Assembly: GCA_036488875.1 (NCBI GenBank)
Contig: DASXGW010000003.1
Location: 1-64,000, forward strand
DNA from: Candidatus Baltobacteraceae bacterium
GTDB lineage: Bacteria > Vulcanimicrobiota > Vulcanimicrobiia > Vulcanimicrobiales > Vulcanimicrobiaceae
Reading direction: 5' to 3'
Length of the DNA: 64,000 bases
A program made the translations under genes and the position numbers. How positions within the stretch are numbered: the first letter of the stretch is position 1; each line of letters opens with the position of its first letter. The notes beneath the pieces were generated by a model. The model was not told the DNA's origin, searched no databases, and saw only the letters and a list, made by a program, of their open reading frames with translations. Positions 58,090-64,000 of the stretch are shown here, piece by piece.

Positions 58090-59201
58090 AGCATCCGCGC
58101 GACTTGCAAAGCGATCGGCTCGGGTTTGCCGTCGGTGGCGTTGGTGAGCACGACCACCTCGAGGCCGTCGGGAAAGACGAGGTTCATCGTGCGGTAGCCG
58201 ATCGTGCCGCCGTTGTGCCAGACGAGCGCGCGGCCTTCGTCTTGGCCGTGCACCCACCCCGAGGCGTAGCTTTGCGCGATGTTGTCGCGCTGATCTTTTG
58301 AAGTGAGCAGCGGGCGATTCTTCGGCGCGGCGAGCGCCGCGCGCAGCGTTGCCGCATCGAGAATCCGGCCCCCGAAGAAGAGACCGTCCCACGTCACGAG
58401 GTCGCCGACCGTGGAAGACAATGCGCCCGCTGCATTCGCCCAACTCATGTCGTATGGTTTGACCAGCGAAAAGCGGCCTTTGGCAAAATTGTATCCCTGC
58501 GACGCGTTGTTGCCCGGCGGCAGCGACCGGCGCAGATACGTTGTGTGCGGCATCCGCGACTGCCAGATTTCGTTAGCGAGAAAGCGCTGGTACGATTCGC
58601 GGCTGACGCGCTCGATCACCAGCCCGAGTGCCGCATAGTTGGTGTTGCTGTACTCCCATTTAGAACCGGGCGGAAAATCGAGCGGCAGATCCGCTCCGAT
58701 CTTCACGTAATAAGCAGCCGGATGGTAGCTGACAGTGCCGTTCTCGATCGACTCGAGCAGCGGTTTGTCGACCAGATAATCTTGCAGCCCGGAGATTTGG
58801 TCGAGCAGCTCGCGGACCGTGACCTCATTGCTATGGCGAACGCCGGGGAGATAGCGCGACAGCTTCGCGTGCGGGTCGAGTTGGCCGCTTTGTGCGAGCA
58901 GCATCACGGCCGCCGCGGTGAACTGCTTGGTGATCGAACCGATCGCGTACGCGGTGCCGCCGTCGGCCGAGAGCTTCCGCCCGCGATCGCGCAATCCGTA
59001 GCCGCGAGCGAACAGCAGCTTACCGTTTCGCCCGACGCCGACCGTTAAGCCGGAGATATTTTGCGCCGCGAGTTGGCGCCTCGCGATCGCGTCGATCTGC
59101 GCTTGCTGCGCGGGTGAGAACGCGTCGGCTGCCGCCCGGGCTGCCGGCATCGCGAGAAGCGCGGCGACGAGGGCGATGACCAAATAACGGTGGTGCGTCA
59201 T
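58071..59201 (-). CDS. Exported beta-lactamase-family serine hydrolase
   Basis: A 376-residue precursor with a signal peptide (cleavage near residue 25). The fold is compact S12 type: S89-IT-K92 in YAIGSITKQF, WEYSNTNYAALG (YxN) and WHNGGTIGY (third motif, HNGG instead of HGG). No accessory domain follows. It would act in the periplasm as a D-aminopeptidase, carboxypeptidase or esterase. ATG 59201 gives a proper signal, and a TAAAAT box ends 8 bases before it with no ribosome site, suggesting a leaderless mRNA. It is divergent from dgcA. Confidence 0.9.
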   Translation of the reverse strand: MTHHRYLVIALVAALLAMPAARAAADAFSPAQQAQIDAIARRQLAAQNISGLTVGVGRNGKLLFARGYGLRDRGRKLSADGGTAYAIGSITKQFTAAAVMLLAQSGQLDPHAKLSRYLPGVRHSNEVTVRELLDQISGLQDYLVDKPLLESIENGTVSYHPAAYYVKIGADLPLDFPPGSKWEYSNTNYAALGLVIERVSRESYQRFLANEIWQSRMPHTTYLRRSLPPGNNASQGYNFAKGRFSLVKPYDMSWANAAGALSSTVGDLVTWDGLFFGGRILDAATLRAALAAPKNRPLLTSKDQRDNIAQSYASGWVHGQDEGRALVWHNGGTIGYRTMNLVFPDGLEVVVLTNATDGKPEPIALQVARMLYGGGR

Positions 59202-59206
59202 GGGAC

Positions 59207-59281
59207 GATATTTTAGGGCATCGAGCAGTATTTCGCCTCCCTCCCCTCCAATATTGTGTTCCGTAGTGCGAAATATTGCCT
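59207..59281. promoter_or_regulatory. AT-rich promoter/operator region between serine hydrolase and dgcA
   Basis: This region holds ATATTTTAG (59208-59216, giving TAAAAT on the minus strand), GTATTTCG, and the dyad CAATATT (59249-59255) / AATATTG (59272-59278). TATTGT at 59252-59257 lies 8 bases before the GTG of dgcA. Both directions therefore show -10-like boxes next to starts without ribosome sites. Confidence 0.5.
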
Positions 59282-60276
59282 TGCAGCGACCCCGGCTGAT
59301 TGCGCGAACGGAGCGCTGGTCGTTTAAGAAACCGTTCCGCATAACCGGCTACGAGTTCACCGAATCCGACGTGCTGGTCGTCGAGGCTCGCGTCGGCGAG
59401 GCGTGCGGCCGCGGGGAAGCGCTCGGCGTCTACTATCACGACGACGACCCGGAAAGCGGGCGCCGGCAGATCGAAGAGGTAGCCGCGCGTCTCGACGCGG
59501 GTGCGAGCATCGACGAACTCGTCACCGGGTTGCCGCCCGGCGGTGCGCGCAACGCGGCGGATTGCGCCTTATGGGACCTGCGCGCCAAGCTGGGCGGACG
59601 CGCGGTGTGGCAGCTCCTAGGCTTGGAGGCACCCAAACCGGTGCGCACGACGTATACCGTCGGCGCGGGCGAGCCGGCCGAAATGGCGCAGACGGCGCTT
59701 GAGTATACGCGGGCGCGAGCGCTCAAGCTGAAGTTGACGGGCGACGATGATGCGGAGCGGGTGCGCGCCGTGCGCGCGGCGCGGCCCGAAGCGTGGATTG
59801 CCGTCGATGCCAATCAAGCTTTCACGCGCGAGTCGCTCGAGCGTCTCATGCCCGCGCTGCAAGAGTGTGCCGTCGCGCTGATCGAGCAGCCGTTTCCGAT
59901 CGGTCGTGAAGCGCTGCTCGACGGCTTCTCGTCGCCGATTCCGATCGCCGCCGACGAGAGCGTACAGGATTCATCGGACCTTCCCAAGGTCGAGGGGCGA
60001 TTCGACGTCGTCAACATCAAGCTCGACAAGTGCGGCGGCCTGACGGAAGGCTTCGCAATGCTTGGCCAGATTCGCCGGATGGGCATTCGTCCGATGGTCG
60101 GCTGCATGGGCGGAACGTCGCTCTCGATGGCGCCCGGATTTTTGTTGGGACAGATGTGCGACGTGGTCGACCTCGACGGACCGATTCTCTTCGAAAGCGA
60201 TCGCGAGCCGCCGGCACGGTACGACGACGAAGGCCGCATCTTCTGCGCCGAGGACGTGTGGGGCGGCCCGGCGTGA
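59266..60276 (+). CDS. dgcA: Enolase-superfamily dipeptide epimerase / N-acetyl-D-glutamate racemase (DgcA-like)
   Basis: A 336-residue muconate-lactonizing-subgroup enzyme. Acid/base lysines are K154 and K156 (LKLKLTG) on one face and K252 (NIKLDKCGG) on the other, and the Mg ligands are D181 (VDANQ), E207 (EQPF) and D230 (ADES). The sequence fits L-Ala-D/L-Glu epimerases, used on murein peptides, and also DgcA, which racemises N-acetyl-D-Glu. The following gene is DUF1611 (DgcN-like), overlapping by GTGA, which favours the DgcA/DgcN pair. GTG 59266 was chosen as the earliest likely start after the promoter. Which substrate is used cannot be settled from sequence. Confidence 0.88.
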   Translation: MRNIALQRPRLIARTERWSFKKPFRITGYEFTESDVLVVEARVGEACGRGEALGVYYHDDDPESGRRQIEEVAARLDAGASIDELVTGLPPGGARNAADCALWDLRAKLGGRAVWQLLGLEAPKPVRTTYTVGAGEPAEMAQTALEYTRARALKLKLTGDDDAERVRAVRAARPEAWIAVDANQAFTRESLERLMPALQECAVALIEQPFPIGREALLDGFSSPIPIAADESVQDSSDLPKVEGRFDVVNIKLDKCGGLTEGFAMLGQIRRMGIRPMVGCMGGTSLSMAPGFLLGQMCDVVDLDGPILFESDREPPARYDDEGRIFCAEDVWGGPA

Positions 60277-61337
60277 ACGCACGCTACGCGGTAGAGGGAC
60301 GGCGCCACGCGGTTCTCACCGAAGGTTTTCTTACCGACGTGCACGGCAAAACGGCGCACGGCGTTCTGCGCTATCGCCCCGAACAAGTGGTAGCGGTCAT
60401 CGATTCACAGCACGCCGGCAAGCGCGTGCGCGACGTTATGCCTTCGCTGCGCGTTGACGTACCGATCGTCGCGACGGTGGCGCAAGCCCTGGTCTACGAG
60501 CCGCTTTCGCTGCTCGTCGGCTTCGCGACCGACGGCGGCGCCATTCCGCCGGCGCTGCGCGCGCCGATTCTTCAGGCGATCGATGCCGGCCTCGACGTCA
60601 TCAGCGGCTTGCACGAGGTGTTGACGGACGATCCGGAGATCGCGTCGCGTGCCGCGAGCAAAGGCGTCGCGCTCGTCGACGTACGCGTGCCGCCGGCAAA
60701 GATTCCGCTCTTTAGCGGCGCTGCGTATAAGGAACCGCGTCCGGTCGTGTTGGCCGTCGGCAGCGATTGCGCAGTCGGCAAGATGACCGCGATGCTCGAA
60801 ATCGAGCGCGCGGCGCGCGAAAGCGGTCAGAAGGCCGAGTTCATCGCCACCGGACAGACCGGGATCCTCATCACCGGCAAAGGGATTGCGGTCGATCGCG
60901 TGATCTCCGATTTCGTTACCGGGGCGGCCGAGCAACTCGTATTGACCGCCGACCCCGAGGCAAGCGTGCTGCTCGTCGAAGGGCAAGGCTCGATCTTTCA
61001 TCCCGCGTACGCGCCGGTCACGTTCGGATTGCTCTACGGCTGCGCGCCCGACGCGATGCTGCTCTGTCATCGGCCGGGCTTGCGGAACGTCTTGGGATTT
61101 TCGCAGCGGGTCCCCGATTTACGTACGCTCGTCGAGATGCACGAGCGCATCGTGAGCTTCGTGAAACCGGCGCGCGTGATCGGCATCGTGCTCGACACAT
61201 CGGCACTCGACGAGAAAACCGCGCGCGAAGCGATCGACGAGGCGGAACGCGAGACGGGTTTGCCGGCCGACGACCCGGTGCGTAACACCGGAGCCAAGAT
61301 GTGGCACGCAGTGGAAGGACTGCTGGTGAAGCGATGA
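60273..61337 (+). CDS. dgcN: DUF1611 P-loop protein, DgcN-like (D-glutamate N-acetyltransferase candidate)
   Basis: A 354-residue protein of the DUF1611 family. The N-terminal half (about 1-145) is Rossmann-like, with VLRYRPEQVVAVIDSQHAGK. The C-terminal half begins with a P-loop, VLAVGSDCAVGKMTAMLEIE, followed by FIATGQTGILITGKGIAVDR and VEGQGSIFHPAY. DgcN proteins acetylate D-glutamate before DgcA racemises it to the L-form. GTG 60273 overlaps the dgcA stop and the gene overlaps the next by ATGA, so dgcA-dgcN-hydrolase are one coupled unit. In other genomes the same family is paired with dipeptide epimerases. Confidence 0.85.
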   Translation: MNARYAVEGRRHAVLTEGFLTDVHGKTAHGVLRYRPEQVVAVIDSQHAGKRVRDVMPSLRVDVPIVATVAQALVYEPLSLLVGFATDGGAIPPALRAPILQAIDAGLDVISGLHEVLTDDPEIASRAASKGVALVDVRVPPAKIPLFSGAAYKEPRPVVLAVGSDCAVGKMTAMLEIERAARESGQKAEFIATGQTGILITGKGIAVDRVISDFVTGAAEQLVLTADPEASVLLVEGQGSIFHPAYAPVTFGLLYGCAPDAMLLCHRPGLRNVLGFSQRVPDLRTLVEMHERIVSFVKPARVIGIVLDTSALDEKTAREAIDEAERETGLPADDPVRNTGAKMWHAVEGLLVKR

Positions 61338-62704
61338 TCGCGCCGGCAGCAATCGTCGCATCCGCGGCGGTGGTCCGACAGGTCGACGCGGTCCTCGAAG
61401 GGGCGATGGCGCATCAGCATCTGCCGGGTTTGTCGGTGGCCATTGCCGTCGACGGGCGCATCGTCTATGCGCGGGGCTACGGCTATCGCAACGTCCCAAA
61501 GCGCCTGCCGGCAAACCGCCACACGGTCTACAACATTGCGTCGACGACCAAGCAGTTCGTGGCCGCGGCCATTATGCGCTTGCAGCAGAGGGGTTTGCTC
61601 AACGTCAACGATCGTTTGAGTAAATACTATCCGCAATACGCGTACGCCGAACGCGTTACCCTGCGTCAGTTGCTGACCCACACGTCCGGCATTCCCGACT
61701 ACCTGGATCAGTCGAACCTGCCGCCTCACGCGACCGCTGCGCAGCAGGTCGCCGCGATCGCAAAACTGCCGCCAGAGTTTCTCCCCGGGACGCGGTTTGA
61801 ATATTCCAACACCAACTACGTCATCTTAGGGCTGATCGTCGAGAAGCTCACCCACGAGCCGCTCCAAGAGGTCTTCAAACAGTGGTTTTTTCGGCCGCTG
61901 AATATGCTCGACAGCATCGCGGTCGTGCTGCCGTGGACCTTGCCCGACGGGGCGATGGGGTACACCTATAAGAACGGAGCGTTTGTGGCGATTCCGCAAG
62001 GCGTTGCGGATTACGGCTACGGCGACGGCGGCATCGATTCGAGTGCGTACGATCTGAACGTTTGGGATCAAGCGTTGATTGCCGGGCACGTCGTTACCGA
62101 AGAATCGCTGCGGGCGATGACGACGCCGCCTCAAGCCGCCGACGGCGAGCCGATGCCGGGCGGCTACGGGTTCGCACTGGAGGTCGACACGCTGTTCGGC
62201 CATCGCGAGTGGCAGCACGGCGGCGACAACGAAGGCTTCCACACCGGCAACGCCGTCTTTCCCGACGACCGCTTCAGCGTCGCCATTATCAGCAACGGCA
62301 ACCAGTTCTACTACGACTGGCTGCTCACGAAGCTGTTTTCGATATTCTATCCGCCGTCGCCGCAGCAATGGAACGAGTTCTATGCCGGCGCTCCGCACCA
62401 GAACGCCTCCGTAACGGCGCGGGCGCTCGGCGTGATGCGGCGCATGGAGGCCGGTACGATTAAGAAATCCGACGTGCTTGCGCCGGCAATCGCGTCACAA
62501 CTCCCCGGCACACCGAAGCAAATGGCCACCGATGCCGGCGCCGTCGGGCAATGGACGCACACGGTCTACCGCGGGATGGAGTACCGCAGCGGTAACCTCA
62601 TCTACAGTTACTTACTATTCTTTCCACGCGCAGTGGTTGCGTATTATTTCGTCCTGACTCCGCGCGGGTCGGTGTATGCAGCACTTCCGGTTCGTGCCGA
62701 TTAG
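61334..62704 (+). CDS. Beta-lactamase-family serine hydrolase at the end of the dgcA-dgcN operon
   Basis: A 456-residue S12-type enzyme. The motifs are S70-TT-K73 in IASTTKQF, FEYSNTNYVILG (YxN) and WQHGGDNEGF. An extra C-terminal domain (about 345-456) is strand-rich and closes with VVAYYFVLTPRGSVYAALP. The N-terminus is short and only mildly hydrophobic, so export is doubtful. It starts at ATG 61334 overlapping dgcN, which strongly suggests that it feeds the same pathway, for instance by releasing D-Glu or D-Ala from peptides. It is the fourth enzyme of this fold within 14 kb. Confidence 0.9.
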   Translation: MIAPAAIVASAAVVRQVDAVLEGAMAHQHLPGLSVAIAVDGRIVYARGYGYRNVPKRLPANRHTVYNIASTTKQFVAAAIMRLQQRGLLNVNDRLSKYYPQYAYAERVTLRQLLTHTSGIPDYLDQSNLPPHATAAQQVAAIAKLPPEFLPGTRFEYSNTNYVILGLIVEKLTHEPLQEVFKQWFFRPLNMLDSIAVVLPWTLPDGAMGYTYKNGAFVAIPQGVADYGYGDGGIDSSAYDLNVWDQALIAGHVVTEESLRAMTTPPQAADGEPMPGGYGFALEVDTLFGHREWQHGGDNEGFHTGNAVFPDDRFSVAIISNGNQFYYDWLLTKLFSIFYPPSPQQWNEFYAGAPHQNASVTARALGVMRRMEAGTIKKSDVLAPAIASQLPGTPKQMATDAGAVGQWTHTVYRGMEYRSGNLIYSYLLFFPRAVVAYYFVLTPRGSVYAALPVRAD

Positions 62705-62729
62705 CGATTTTCGAAAGCGAGGGTTCGTG

Positions 62730-64000
62730 ATGTATCAGTATATTCGTTCGGCTATGGTCGCAGCACTCGTGTGGGCGATGCTCGGTACGAGCGTCGCTTC
62801 GGCGGCGACGACGAGCACCATTACCGGAACGGTCCGCGGAACCGATGGCGCCCCGATCGCGGGAGCCGACGTAACGATCTTCGGGGTCGTTCGTCTGACG
62901 AAGAAAACCGACAACGCCGGAGCGTTCGCCTTTCAAGACATCACGACCGGCACGTACACGGTCGTCGTCAGCAAGCCGGGTTTTCAATCGTATCGCGACG
63001 AGGGTCTCACCGCATTCATCGGTGAGACGTTGACCCTTAACGTCATCCTCGCGCAGGCGACGTTCACGACGCTCAAGACGATCGCCAACGTGTCCACGTC
63101 AGAACCCGGCGTCGCGCCGCTCAACACGTCGACCGCATCTATCAACACGATCAGCGGGTCGACGTTCCTCGATGAGGGCAGCCAACAAGTCGCGACGGTG
63201 CTCAATCAAACCCCGGGCATCCTCACGACGCCGTACTCACCCGGAAACGGCAACCCGAGCAACGGCGCATCGCCCGGCTCCTACCAGACGCCCCAGATTC
63301 GCGGCGCGCTTCCGTACGAGACGGAGTCGCTCATCGACGGTCATCCCGTTTCGGTCGGTTCCGCGGGAACGTATTCGCCGAACCTCATCAACCCGTTCCT
63401 ACTTCAGTCGGCCGAGCTCGTCAAAGGCCCGGGATCGATGCCGGTGGAGATCAACTACGCCATTAACGGCACGATCAACTACATTACGCTCGAACCTACG
63501 GCGCAGAACCGACAAACGTGGATGTTAGGCGAAGATAAATGGGGCGGCGTCTCGGCTGGCTTTAAGGCGACGGGTGAGACGACGAACCATAAGCTGGGAT
63601 ACGCGTTCGGTTACGTGAGTGACGGCGCTCCCGGACCGTTGCAAAACTTCCGTTTTAGCGGCTCGCAGCTTCCTCTCGACAACGGGCCGCCGGGCGGACC
63701 CTATTACGTGAACGGGCGGCAGCTCGCAATGGTTGGTTCTCCGGTCGGCGAGGGCCTCGGACCCCCCGCTTTCTCGCCCTATGCCGGCATGGGAATCACG
63801 TTCAACGAACCGCTCGTTGGTTGTTGCTACACGCTGGACACGGGTTATCATTCGACGTCAGAGCTTGCGAAAATCGTCTACAACTTCTCAAACTTTACGT
63901 CGCTGCGGCTCTCCTACTTGGGCGGCCAGAACGTCGTCGGCAACGGAGACGTGAACGCTTACGACACCTCGTCGGTCGGAACTACGGGCTTGCCGGCGTT
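62730..64000 (+). CDS. TonB-dependent outer-membrane receptor, N-terminal part
   Basis: The frame is open to the window end (423 residues seen). After a signal peptide (cleavage near residue 26) comes a carboxypeptidase-regulatory-like domain (about 28-115: ITGTVRGTDGAPIAGADV), then a TonB plug domain with VATVLNQTPGILTTP, PQIRGALPYETESLIDGHPV and NPFLLQSAELVKGPG, and the first barrel strands. It probably imports a peptide or other nutrient across the outer membrane. It follows the dgc operon by 25 bases, with GAGGG before the ATG, so may be the outer-membrane gate for that peptide system. Confidence 0.92.
   Translation, partial: MYQYIRSAMVAALVWAMLGTSVASAATTSTITGTVRGTDGAPIAGADVTIFGVVRLTKKTDNAGAFAFQDITTGTYTVVVSKPGFQSYRDEGLTAFIGETLTLNVILAQATFTTLKTIANVSTSEPGVAPLNTSTASINTISGSTFLDEGSQQVATVLNQTPGILTTPYSPGNGNPSNGASPGSYQTPQIRGALPYETESLIDGHPVSVGSAGTYSPNLINPFLLQSAELVKGPGSMPVEINYAINGTINYITLEPTAQNRQTWMLGEDKWGGVSAGFKATGETTNHKLGYAFGYVSDGAPGPLQNFRFSGSQLPLDNGPPGGPYYVNGRQLAMVGSPVGEGLGPPAFSPYAGMGITFNEPLVGCCYTLDTGYHSTSELAKIVYNFSNFTSLRLSYLGGQNVVGNGDVNAYDTSSVGTTGLPA

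Noticed and set aside
1-64000. tRNA, rRNA, integrase, transposase, attachment sites or replication origin
   Set aside because: None recognised on reading both strands. A covariance-model tRNA search was not possible, so a divergent tRNA cannot be fully excluded.

Overview
The window is a high-GC, densely packed bacterial chromosome segment with about 60 protein genes. I see no rRNA, tRNA, IS element, integrase or CRISPR array, and no stretch over 300 bases lacks a candidate gene. The cell is a Gram-negative-type (diderm), hopanoid-making bacterium: TonB-dependent-type receptors are cut by both window ends, there are many exported proteins and lipoproteins, an outer-membrane barrel protein, an Lpt-like ABC pair, and squalene/hopene genes. 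The gene content and the many lineage-specific secreted proteins fit Candidatus Eremiobacterota (WPS-2), but that is an inference from style and not a search result.

Layout. 1-385: start of a receptor-like gene on the minus strand. 560-6146: DHA2 efflux pump, STAS protein, a ferritin-like diiron protein, then a coupled isoprenoid operon (polyprenyl-synthase-like protein, type II IPP isomerase, unknown). 6187-12954: secreted S9 peptidase, minimal LptB/LptFG-like pair, PH-like membrane protein, M1 aminopeptidase, unknown secreted protein. 13184-17708: methyltransferase, PDZ-membrane-GAF sensor, ECF41-type sigma factor with a VOC protein and a DUF1801 protein. 17828-20422: SecD-P1-like lipoprotein, then an arsenic operon arsR-arsI-(aqpS::arsC fusion) behind a canonical promoter. 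21220-34279: hopanoid region hpnC-hpnD-hpnE, shc-hpnH and hpnA, interleaved with two paralogous glycine-rich lipoproteins, a small secreted protein flanked by a repeated hairpin element, and a GH18 protein. 34279-45725: hydrolases, cupins, a MarR regulon with two matching palindromic operators, an M16 peptidase and several secreted proteins of unknown function. 45738-49050: Amt ammonium transporter with a barrel protein, then small unknowns. 49075-62704: a peptide/D-amino-acid locus. 62730-64000: start of a TonB-dependent receptor.

How the genes work together. Three modules stand out. First, squalene is made (HpnC/D/E), cyclised (SHC) and extended (HpnH, HpnA) from genes spread over 13 kb, with two exported glycine-rich lipoproteins of one family placed directly before shc and hpnA. 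Second, arsenate is reduced by the ArsC half of a fusion protein whose other half is an aquaglyceroporin exit channel, with ArsI for methylarsenite. Third, four beta-lactamase-fold serine hydrolases, an M81 peptidase, two oligopeptide-binding proteins, an XRE-cupin regulator, an N-acetyl-D-Glu racemase/dipeptide epimerase (DgcA-like) and a DUF1611 protein (DgcN-like) form overlapping operons arranged around three very short AT-rich divergent gaps. This looks like uptake and dismantling of D-amino-acid-containing (peptidoglycan-type) peptides.

Recurring sequence themes are promoter -10 boxes placed 6-8 bases before start codons that lack a ribosome site (probable leaderless mRNAs), a dispersed palindromic repeat of about 49 bp that has entered hpnE in frame, and a hairpin repeat of about 76 nt with compensatory changes flanking one secreted-protein gene.
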